This document shows positions 1-5,204 of a stretch of 9,549 nt of DNA, piece by piece. Both the position numbers and the translations under genes were made by a program. Source of the stretch: DATAFO01 sp046728935. GTDB taxonomy: Bacteria > Actinomycetota > Thermoleophilia > Solirubrobacterales > 70-9. The stretch is taken from positions 1 to 9,549 of the forward strand of contig JBKPFS010000111.1 of assembly GCA_046728935.1 (NCBI GenBank), written 5' to 3'. Below the pieces are notes generated by a model. The model ran no database searches. It was not told the origin of the DNA and saw only the letters and a list, made by a program, of their open reading frames with translations. Numbering within the stretch: the stretch's first letter is position 1; every line of letters starts with the position of its first letter.

Positions 1-113
1 CGCGCTCGAGGGCTGGCTCTGGCGCTACAACTACCGGCGCAAGCACGGCGCCCTCGGTCGAAGGCCACCGGCAGCTCGGCTCGTCGAGCTGAACAACGCG
101 CTCGGGTCCTACA
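1..113 (+). mobile_element. Right end of an IS481-family insertion sequence (partial)
   Basis: The window opens inside an IS and leaves it at about base 113. The last ~26 bp (88-113) read outside-in as TGTAGGACCCGAGCGCGTTG and onward, beginning with the TGT typical of IS481-family terminal inverted repeats. The transposase reading frame runs right up to this end, as is usual in the family. The six bases that follow, GCTAGA, match the NCTAGN target known for IS481. The left end lies outside the window, so the element's completeness cannot be judged. Confidence 0.72.
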
Positions 114-118
114 GCTAG
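2..118 (+). CDS. IS481-family transposase, C-terminal 38 residues (partial)
   Basis: The frame starting at base 2 is open to a TAG at 116-118. It encodes the tail of a DDE integrase-core transposase. Visible are the WLWRYNYRRKHGALGRRPP segment, which corresponds to the YN-x-RPH-x-ALG-x-RPP signature after the catalytic glutamate in rve_3-type cores, and an ending NNALGSYS that is common in actinobacterial IS481 transposases. The DDE residues and the N-terminal helix-turn-helix lie upstream of the window. The final serine codon appears to span the IS end (base 113), and the stop codon falls in the adjoining target sequence. Family assignment is from recognised C-terminal motifs only. The remainder of the gene is unseen, so activity is unknown. 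Confidence 0.75.
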   Translation, partial: ALEGWLWRYNYRRKHGALGRRPPAARLVELNNALGSYS

Positions 119-119
119 A
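114..119. repeat. Probable 6-bp target site duplication (GCTAGA)
   Basis: GCTAGA directly follows the presumed right tip of the IS and fits NCTAGN, the sequence that IS481 and IS1002 are known to duplicate on insertion. Only this copy is in the window; the left copy must lie upstream of base 1. Confidence 0.55.
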
Positions 120-481
120 TCAGCGGGGCTAATCGTCGTGCTCGACATCAGCACGTAGTCAATCAACCGGACCGGCGCGGACCGTCCGGGACTTTCCCGC
201 AACCTCCTCGACCTTCGCTGGACCCTGCGCGCCTAGCGTCTCTCCTACGCAACCTCCTCCCCTACCCAGCCCTTTACGGCAAGCGGAGAACGCAAACGTA
301 GAGGTAGACGCAAACGTAGACGTAGAGCGGTGTGACTCCCCGTGACGGGCCGTGAAGCGATGAGTCCAACGGTGCGCCGCCGCGGTGTCACTGGCGCACC
401 GACTGGCGCACGAGGCGATTTCGAGGGTTCACGCCCCCTTCGACTACGGGCGCTTTGCCCTTGTTCAAGCCAAAACGAAGA
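120..481. other. Non-coding stretch next to the IS, with short direct repeats
   Basis: No convincing gene is seen in these ~360 bases; the short open frames resemble no known protein. The stretch holds several short repeats: a 12-bp direct repeat CGCAACCTCCTC at 198-209 and 248-259, an 18-bp tandem pair at 290-325, and ACTGGCGCAC twice 12 bp apart at 390-399 and 402-411. A weak inverted repeat CCGGAC/GTCCGG lies at 167-172 and 184-189. It may be decayed sequence downstream of the IS insertion. Confidence 0.5.
290..325. repeat. 18-bp tandem repeat, two copies
   Basis: Bases 290-307 and 308-325 are adjacent copies of an 18-bp unit starting ACGCAAACGTAGA. They differ at one position (G303 against C321). 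The unit itself contains a shorter GTAGA/CGTAG periodicity. It is non-coding and no function is apparent. Confidence 0.8.
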
Positions 482-502
482 CGCCCCGCCTAAGACGGGG
501 CG
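482..502 (-). terminator. Intrinsic terminator-like hairpin downstream of the small membrane protein gene
   Basis: CGCCCCG (482-488) pairs perfectly with CGGGGCG (496-502) across a 7-base loop. Read on the minus strand the stem is followed by TCTTCGTTTTGG, a modest T-rich tail. It lies about 56 bp past the stop codon of the minus-strand membrane protein gene ending at 558, so it most likely ends that transcript. Confidence 0.65.
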
Positions 503-557
503 CCCTCGGGGTACAGGGAGGAGAGATATGTGATGTATGGGAGGGTTGGTCGGGAGG

Positions 558-914
558 TCAGGCTCCGCGGGGCATGCTGAACCGCGTTGAGGCGGTCAAC
601 ATCACCTGGGCGACGCCGACACCGACCAGAAAGATTGCTGATTCCCACTCCCCGGTGCTCAAACCAAGCACCACACCCGACACGACCGCCAGGGCCGCCA
701 GCATGTAGTCGAACCCGGCGTGGGCGGAGATCGGCACCGCTCGGCGCGGCCCCTCGACCTGGAGGGCGAGGCCCAGCAGGAGCGCGCCGAACAGGATGCA
801 GACCATCGTCGCCGCCTGCCCGAAATCGAGCAGGAACGGCGCCGCCATGATCGCCGGCGCGGCCAGGATCTCCAGCGCGCCGTGGACTGAGAATGGGATA
901 GCTCTCGAAATCAT
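558..914 (-). CDS. Small four-helix integral membrane protein with an internal duplication
   Basis: This 118-residue hydrophobic protein has four predicted membrane segments at about residues 13-31, 34-52, 66-86 and 92-110. It looks duplicated: the first half begins P-F-S-V-H (7-11) and the second P-I-S-A-H (61-65), each followed by two helices. This resembles the general plan of small SPW-repeat-type membrane proteins, but no SPW motif is present and I cannot name a family. A GTG at 923 would add three residues. I prefer the ATG at 914 because a TAGCCT hexamer overlaps the leader of the GTG, directly abutting it, and sits 9 bp before the ATG, consistent with a leaderless message. It lies 74 bp beyond the dxs stop on the same strand but has its own promoter and a CRP-type site. 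A terminator hairpin follows. Function is unknown. Confidence 0.75.
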   Translation of the reverse strand: MISRAIPFSVHGALEILAAPAIMAAPFLLDFGQAATMVCILFGALLLGLALQVEGPRRAVPISAHAGFDYMLAALAVVSGVVLGLSTGEWESAIFLVGVGVAQVMLTASTRFSMPRGA

Positions 915-923
915 CCTGACCAC

Positions 924-929
924 AGGCTA
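924..929 (-). promoter_or_regulatory. Predicted -10 element (TAGCCT) of the small membrane protein gene
   Basis: On the minus strand TAGCCT runs from 929 to 924, nine bases before the ATG at 914. With normal -10 spacing transcription would start near 917, leaving a leader of about three bases. There is no good -35 hexamer, which fits a promoter that depends on the activator site just upstream. Confidence 0.45.
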
Positions 930-948
930 CGAACGTATGTGCGGTTCT

Positions 949-968
949 TGTGTGACCGCGATCACACA
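949..968. promoter_or_regulatory. CRP/GlxR-type operator, TGTGA-N6-TCACA
   Basis: Bases 951-955 (TGTGA) and 962-966 (TCACA) with a 6-bp spacer match the CRP/GlxR consensus exactly. The palindrome extends to 949-968, with only the 956/961 pair mismatched. It sits between the dxs stop and the membrane protein start. Its centre (958.5) is 41.5 bp upstream of the predicted start point at 917, the position of class II CRP activator sites. It could also fold as a 7-bp-stem hairpin after dxs, but no T-tract follows. Confidence 0.65.
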
Positions 969-988
969 GGCGTGGGAGGCGGCGACGT

Positions 989-3028
989 TCAGTCGGCGAC
1001 GGGCTCGCGCGAGCCGAGCGCGGCGGTGACGCGCTCGGCGACCGCCTCGCCGGTGAGGCCCACCTCCTCGCGCAGCAGGGCGGGCTTGCCATGCGTGACA
1101 TAGCGGTCGGGGAGGCCGATCCGCAGCACCCGCGCGCGTGAGCCGGGCTCGCTGAGGGCGTCCTCGAGGTGCTCGAGGACCGCCGAGCCGAAGCCGCCCG
1201 GAAGCACGTTCTCCTCCACCGTCACCAGCAGCTCGTGATCGCGGGCCAGGCGCCTCACCATCTCGGTGTCGAGTGGCTTCGCGAAGCGCCCGTCGGCGAC
1301 GGTGACCGCGAGGTCGTGCTCGCCCAGGATCCGCGCCGCGTTGAGCGCAACCTGAACGCCGTAGCCGTAGCCGAGCAGCGCGACCCGCTCCCCCTCGCGC
1401 AGCAGCTCGCCCGTGCCGATCGGGATCTCCTGCGGGCGCTCGGGAAGCGTCGCCCCCTCCGCCGCGCCGCGTGGATAGCGCAGCGCGATCGGCCCCTCGT
1501 CGTACGCGAGCGCCGTGCGCAGCATGTGCACCAGCATCGCCTCGTCGCGGGGCGCCATCAGCATCACGTTGGGCAGGCAGCGGAAGTAGGAGACGTCGAA
1601 GGCGCCGTGATGGGTTGGGCCGTCGTCCCCGACCAGCCCGGCGCGGTCCATGGCGAAGACCACGTTCAGCTTCTGGAGGCAGACGTCGTGGACGATCTGG
1701 TCGTAGCCCCGCTGGAGGAAGGTCGAGTAGATCGCGCATACAGGCTTCGCCCCCTGAAGCGCCAGGCCGGACGCAAAGAGCACGGCGTCCTGCTCGGCGA
1801 TGCCGACGTCGTAGTACTGCTCGGGGACCTCCTCGCAGAGCTTGTTGAGCCCGGTCCCGCCAGCCATCGCGGCCGTGATCCCGATCACGCGCCGGTCGCG
1901 CTTCGCCTCGGCGACGAGCGCGTCGGCGAACACCGCCGTGTACTGCGGCGGGCTCTTCGGGGGCGGCGGCGACTCGAGCTTCTCCGGGGCGATCGACTCG
2001 GGGCTGTTCGACTCCTTCACCGGGACCGGTTTGGGCTTCGGGGCCGGCTTTCGGTCCACGATCGACCCGGGCTTCGCCGCGTGCCACTTCTCCATCCCCT
2101 CGAGCCCGCCCTCCTCGGCCGGGGCGAACCCCTTCCCCTTCACCGTGTGGATGTGGACGACGACCGGGCGGTCGGCGTTGAGCGCGCCGCGCAGCGCTCG
2201 GCGCAGGGCGGCGACGTCGTGGCCGTCGATGACGCCTACGTAGGCCAGGTCGAGCTCCTCGAAGAGCAGGCCCGGCGCGGCGTAGGCCTTGATCGCGGAC
2301 TTGATCTCGGGGCCCAGCTGCTCGATTCGCCGGCCGAGTCCGAGCGGAAGCCTCGTGAGCCGACCCTCGACGTCCTCACGCGCGCGGTAGAGGCGGGGGT
2401 CGAGCCGAAAGCGCTGGAAGTAGCGGGCCAGCGCGCCCACGTTCGGCGAGATCGACATCCCGTTGTCGTTCAGCACGATCACGATCGGGGTCTCGAGCCC
2501 GCCCGCGTTGTGGAGCGCCTCGTAGGCGACACCGCCGGTGAGCGCGCCGTCGCCGATCACCGCCACGACCTCGCCGTCCTCGCCGACGCCCTTGCGCATC
2601 GCCTCCTTCAGCCCCACCGCGTAGCCGATCGAGGTCGAAGCGTGGCCGGCGCCCATAATGTCGTGCTCGGACTCGAAGATCGAGCAGAACGGCGCCAGGC
2701 CGCCGTATTGACGGATCGTGTCCAGGCGCTCGCGCCGGCCGGTGAGGACCTTGTGAGGATATGCCTGGTGACCGACGTCCCAGAGGATCTTGTCGCGCGG
2801 CGAGTCGAGCAGGCTGTGAAGCACGACCGCCAGCTCGCAGGTCCCGAGGTTGGCCCCGAAATGACCGCCGATCTGGCCGATCGTGTCGATGATCAGCTCG
2901 CGGACCTCCTGAGCGAGCTGCTGAAGCGCCTCGTCGCTCAGGCCTTTGAGGTCCTCGGGCCCGCTGATCGCGTCGAGGAGCCGGGCCGCCTCCAGCGGGC
3001 CGTTGGTCTCTTGGGTCTCGTCGCTCAC
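989..3028 (-). CDS. dxs: 1-deoxy-D-xylulose-5-phosphate synthase
   Basis: DXS condenses pyruvate and glyceraldehyde-3-phosphate using thiamine diphosphate and Mg2+, the entry step of the cytosolic MEP isoprenoid pathway. Recognisable are GHFGANLGTCEL (54-65), WDVGHQAYPHKVLTGRR (83-99), the ThDP motif GDGALTGG (159-166) with N187, the catalytic-glutamate segment DVGIAEQ with E412, and DDGPTHHGAFD (468-478). The pyrimidine-binding and C-terminal transketolase domains are complete. At 679 residues it is longer than the usual ~620-640, largely from a Pro/Lys-rich linker at about 326-361. The residue after AEQ is Asp414 where His is usual. The start is GTG at 3028 and overlaps the ispA stop (GTGA), which implies translational coupling. 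It is the last gene of the nusB/xseB-like/ispA/dxs operon. Identification is secure. Confidence 0.97.
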   Translation of the reverse strand: MSDETQETNGPLEAARLLDAISGPEDLKGLSDEALQQLAQEVRELIIDTIGQIGGHFGANLGTCELAVVLHSLLDSPRDKILWDVGHQAYPHKVLTGRRERLDTIRQYGGLAPFCSIFESEHDIMGAGHASTSIGYAVGLKEAMRKGVGEDGEVVAVIGDGALTGGVAYEALHNAGGLETPIVIVLNDNGMSISPNVGALARYFQRFRLDPRLYRAREDVEGRLTRLPLGLGRRIEQLGPEIKSAIKAYAAPGLLFEELDLAYVGVIDGHDVAALRRALRGALNADRPVVVHIHTVKGKGFAPAEEGGLEGMEKWHAAKPGSIVDRKPAPKPKPVPVKESNSPESIAPEKLESPPPPKSPPQYTAVFADALVAEAKRDRRVIGITAAMAGGTGLNKLCEEVPEQYYDVGIAEQDAVLFASGLALQGAKPVCAIYSTFLQRGYDQIVHDVCLQKLNVVFAMDRAGLVGDDGPTHHGAFDVSYFRCLPNVMLMAPRDEAMLVHMLRTALAYDEGPIALRYPRGAAEGATLPERPQEIPIGTGELLREGERVALLGYGYGVQVALNAARILGEHDLAVTVADGRFAKPLDTEMVRRLARDHELLVTVEENVLPGGFGSAVLEHLEDALSEPGSRARVLRIGLPDRYVTHGKPALLREEVGLTGEAVAERVTAALGSREPVAD

Positions 3029-3897
3029 GTCTGACGGGTGTGGATGAAGTCGGTGATCAGCTCGAGGTCACCGATGTCGCCGTCGACCTCTGCCAGCGTT
3101 GCCCGGGCCTTCGTGTGCGAGTCGGCCGCCAGCTCCCGCGCGCGATCGAGGCCGAAGAGGCTGACGTAGGTGACCTTTCCATGACGCTCGTCGGAGCCCC
3201 GCGGCTTGCCGAGCTCCTCGTCCGAACCCGTCACGTCGAGGATGTCATCGACGATCTGGAACAGGACGCCGAGCTCGTCAGCGAAGCGCCGGTAGGGAAT
3301 TGTCGCAGCTTCCTCCAGGCCTGCGAGACGTAGGGGAACGGTGACGCTGGCTGCGATCAGGCGGCCCGTCTTGAGCTCGTGAAGCTGCTGCAGCGCATCC
3401 GCGTCGACGTCATCGCCGGCGGTCACGTCCCGGTATTGACCACCGACCATCCCACCCACCCCCGTCGCCGCTGCCAGCTCGGCGAGCGCGGCGAGGACCT
3501 GCCCCGGCTCCCCCTCCTGGTGCTGGCAGAAGAGGCGAATCGCCTCCGCGAACAGGCCATCGCCGGCGAGGATCGCGACGTCCTCTCCATGGGCGACGTG
3601 CGAGGTGGGCCTACCCCGTCGCAGATCGTCGTCGTCCATCGCGGGGAGGTCGTCGTGGATCAGCGAGTAGGTGTGGATGAGCTCGATCGCCGCCGCGGCC
3701 GGCAGTACCGACTCGGGCGCCGCGCCGGCCGACCTCGCCGACGCCAGGGCGAGCACCGGGCGGATCCTCTTCCCACCGGCGAGCAGCGAGTACCGCATCG
3801 CCTCGTCCAGACCTGCCGTCGCGGGACCGTCCGAGAACGTGAGCCCGCGCAGGTAGTCCTCGACCAGCTCGCGCAGGTCCTCCGGGTAGTCGCTCAA
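3025..3897 (-). CDS. ispA: Polyprenyl (farnesyl/geranylgeranyl) diphosphate synthase
   Basis: This 290-residue trans-isoprenyl diphosphate synthase elongates allylic diphosphates with isopentenyl diphosphate in the cytosol. Visible are GGKRIRP (41-47), the first Asp-rich motif HDDLPAMDDDD (81-91) followed by RRGRPTSH, LKTG (175-178), GGQYRDV (152-158) and the second Asp-rich motif FQIVDDILD (213-221). The DD-x4-D first motif is the bacterial IspA type. Product length (C15 or C20) cannot be fixed from sequence alone. The start is taken as TTG at 3897, giving MSDYPEDL, with GAGGG 9 bases upstream. The xseB-like stop is 5 bp upstream, and the 3' end overlaps dxs by four bases. Linkage to dxs fits isoprenoid precursor supply. 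Confidence 0.93.
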   Translation of the reverse strand: MSDYPEDLRELVEDYLRGLTFSDGPATAGLDEAMRYSLLAGGKRIRPVLALASARSAGAAPESVLPAAAAIELIHTYSLIHDDLPAMDDDDLRRGRPTSHVAHGEDVAILAGDGLFAEAIRLFCQHQEGEPGQVLAALAELAAATGVGGMVGGQYRDVTAGDDVDADALQQLHELKTGRLIAASVTVPLRLAGLEEAATIPYRRFADELGVLFQIVDDILDVTGSDEELGKPRGSDERHGKVTYVSLFGLDRARELAADSHTKARATLAEVDGDIGDLELITDFIHTRQT

Positions 3898-3902
3898 GAT
3901 CG

Positions 3903-4121
3903 CTATCCCTCGCCGGGGAAATCCAGCAACGCCCGATCGATCTCGTTGCCTGCGCGGCTGACCAACTCGGCCGCCTCCCGCGCGAGCTCGGCCGCCTGGT
4001 CGTCCGGCAGCTCGGGGTCGCGCAGCCGGTCGGCGACTTCGCGGAGCCGCTGGGAGAGATCCCTCACCGACGCCGCGCCCGCTGGCTCCTGGCCTCCCGT
4101 CCCCGGGGCGTCGGCGCTCAC
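3903..4121 (-). CDS. xseB: Exonuclease VII small subunit-like protein
   Basis: A 72-residue, mostly helical, charged protein. It starts at GTG 4121, which overlaps the nusB stop (GTGA), and ends 5 bp before ispA. Residues 22-65 (LSQRLREVADRLRDPELPDD and onward) fit the XseB pattern of a helical hairpin: an L-x2-L-x2-V/I-x2-L-R stretch, a D/E-L-P turn, then E-A-A-E-L. In XseB this hairpin binds the large subunit XseA to form a nuclease degrading single-stranded DNA to oligonucleotides. Position supports the call, because xseB precedes ispA/dxs in many bacteria. However the usual FEEAL aromatic segment is absent and no xseA gene lies between nusB and this gene. The assignment is therefore moderate; it may be a diverged, lineage-specific relative. 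Confidence 0.6.
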   Translation of the reverse strand: MSADAPGTGGQEPAGAASVRDLSQRLREVADRLRDPELPDDQAAELAREAAELVSRAGNEIDRALLDFPGEG

Positions 4122-4501
4122 GGCCTCGCCTCCTCGAGGTCGCGCGCGACGGAGCCGAGGATCCCGTTCACGAACCCCGGCGCATCGGTACCGCAGTACT
4201 CCTTCGCGAGGCCCACCGCTTCGTCGATCGCGACCTCGAGCGGGATGTCGTCTCGATGATGGATCTCCTCGAGCGCGACGCGAAGGATGTTGCGCTCCAG
4301 GGCCGCGATCCGGTCGAGCTCCCACCCCTCGGCCCGGCGGGCGATCTCGGCGTCGAGCTCGTCCGAGTGGGCGTCGACGCCCTCCGCCAGCTCGCGGCTG
4401 AACGGCTTCGCGCCGGCAAGCAGCTCGTCGAGCGGCCTACCCGTCACGTCGCGCTGGTAGAGCGCGAACACGGCGTCCCGGCGCTGGTCGGAGCGGCGCA
4501 T
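4118..4501 (-). CDS. nusB: Transcription antitermination factor NusB
   Basis: NusB is an all-helical RNA-binding protein that, with NusE (S10), binds boxA in rRNA leaders and helps RNA polymerase resist termination. The 127-residue product has the basic N-terminus MRRSDQRRDAVFALYQ (1-16), the WELDRIAALERNILRVALEE helix (60-79) and the C-terminal signature PLEVAIDEAVGLAKEY (87-102) followed by GFVNGILGSV (109-118). Length is normal and all parts are present. The ATG at 4501 is the only reasonable start. A GGAGG ends one base before it, too close for a normal Shine-Dalgarno, whereas TAACGT lies 6 bp upstream as a possible leaderless -10. Its stop overlaps the xseB-like start. It heads the four-gene operon that ends with dxs. 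Confidence 0.94.
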   Translation of the reverse strand: MRRSDQRRDAVFALYQRDVTGRPLDELLAGAKPFSRELAEGVDAHSDELDAEIARRAEGWELDRIAALERNILRVALEEIHHRDDIPLEVAIDEAVGLAKEYCGTDAPGFVNGILGSVARDLEEARP

Positions 4502-4507
4502 GCCTCC

Positions 4508-4513
4508 ACGTTA
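4508..4513 (-). promoter_or_regulatory. Possible -10 element (TAACGT) for the nusB operon
   Basis: On the minus strand TAACGT is followed by six bases (GGAGGC) and the nusB ATG. That spacing suits a leaderless transcript starting at or next to the start codon, and it would explain why the GGAGG is too close to act as a ribosome binding site. No clear -35 is seen; that region is occupied by the large inverted repeat. Confidence 0.35.
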
Positions 4514-4524
4514 CCCGCCTCGTC

Positions 4525-4561
4525 TGGCGCCTTTGTCCGGCATACCCGGACAAAGGCGCCA
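4525..4561. terminator. Perfect 16-bp inverted repeat between efp and nusB
   Basis: TGGCGCCTTTGTCCGG (4525-4540) and CCGGACAAAGGCGCCA (4546-4561) are perfect reverse complements around a 5-base loop. The hairpin begins 10 bp after the efp stop (4572) and ends 23 bp before the nusB start. It could terminate efp transcripts, but neither strand has a T-tract. Attenuation ahead of nusB, or a dyad protein-binding site, are alternatives. Confidence 0.6.
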
Positions 4562-4571
4562 TCGCGGGCGC

Positions 4572-5132
4572 TCAGGCCCGGGAGACGTACTCGCCGCTGC
4601 GTGTGTCGACCCGCACGGTCTCGCCCTCGTCGATGAACAGCGGGACCTGGACCTCAACCCCGGTCTCGAGCGTCGCGGACTTAGAGCCGCCGCCCGAGGC
4701 GGTGTCCCCCTTGAGCCCCGGCTGGGTCTTGATCACCTTGAGGTCGACGGCGCTTGGCACCTGGACGCCGGTTGGGCGCCCGTCGACGTAGAGCACGTCG
4801 ACGGTGTCGTTGGGGAGCACCCATCGCATCTCGTTGCCGGCGGCGTCGCGGGGGATCTCGGTCTGGTCGTACGTGCCGGTGTCCATGAACACGGCTGCGT
4901 CGCCGGCGTCGTAGAGGTATTGCATCCTGCGGGTCTCGGTGCGCACGGGGCGGAACTTCTCGCCCGCTCTGAAGGTCTTGTCCTGGACCGAGCCATCGTC
5001 GATCCTGCGCAGCTTGGTGCGCACGAACGCTCCGCCCTTCCCGGGCTTCACGTGCTGGAACTCCATGATCCGGTAGATCGCACCCTCGACCTCGATGTGG
5101 CTGCCGTTCTTGAACTGGTTGGTCGAGATCAC
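4572..5132 (-). CDS. efp: Translation elongation factor P
   Basis: EF-P binds beside the ribosomal P-site tRNA and relieves stalling at consecutive prolines. From GTG 5132 the product is 186 residues, normal for the family, and starts VISTNQFKNG. Domain I (about 1-65) contains HVKPGKGGAFVRTKLR (27-42), with Lys32 at the tip where EF-P proteins are modified or used unmodified. The two OB domains follow, with QYLYDAGDAAVFMDTGTYDQ (71-90) and the C-terminal signature KSATLETGVEVQVPLFIDEG (151-170) with RVDTRSGEYVSRA to the end. The frame stays open far upstream, but that extension has no EF-P similarity and overlaps the divergent DUF1326 gene. A TAGCCT hexamer lies 7 bp before the GTG, suggesting a leaderless message. 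Confidence 0.96.
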   Translation of the reverse strand: MISTNQFKNGSHIEVEGAIYRIMEFQHVKPGKGGAFVRTKLRRIDDGSVQDKTFRAGEKFRPVRTETRRMQYLYDAGDAAVFMDTGTYDQTEIPRDAAGNEMRWVLPNDTVDVLYVDGRPTGVQVPSAVDLKVIKTQPGLKGDTASGGGSKSATLETGVEVQVPLFIDEGETVRVDTRSGEYVSRA

Positions 5133-5139
5133 TGGCTCT

Positions 5140-5145
5140 AGGCTA
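5140..5145 (-). promoter_or_regulatory. Predicted -10 element (TAGCCT) for efp, leaderless spacing
   Basis: On the minus strand TAGCCT (5145 to 5140) is separated by seven bases, AGAGCCA, from the efp GTG at 5132. Transcription would begin at or within a base of the start codon. The hexamer is identical to the one before the small membrane protein gene. No convincing -35 is present. Confidence 0.45.
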
Positions 5146-5180
5146 ATGACGATGGGATCGGGGTTGGCGCTAGGGCGCAG

Positions 5181-5186
5181 TAGTCT
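5181..5186 (+). promoter_or_regulatory. Possible -10 element (TAGTCT) for the DUF1326 gene
   Basis: TAGTCT lies 6 bp before the first codon (ATC, 5193) of an extended DUF1326 frame. It also contains the in-frame TAG that closes that frame upstream. Its spacing matches the other leaderless-type promoters here. It lies back to back with the efp -10, which is about 36 bp away on the other strand. Confidence 0.3.
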
Positions 5187-5204
5187 CGCCCGATCAGCGA
5201 CTAC

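Noticed and set aside
167..189. Inverted repeat CCGGAC/GTCCGG as a terminator for the transposase
   Set aside because: A 6-bp stem with an 11-base loop and no T-tract is weak in GC-rich DNA.
342..708. Two short plus-strand frames (342-533 and 385-708)
   Set aside because: They cross the terminator hairpin and the antisense membrane protein gene, lack ribosome sites, and resemble no protein I know.
1169..3034. Long plus-strand open frame opposite dxs (621 codons), and a 386-codon minus-strand frame at 927-2087
   Set aside because: Both overlap dxs, whose protein motifs are unmistakable. The alternative translations are low-complexity and rich in Arg, Ala and Gly, typical of shadow frames in GC-rich DNA.
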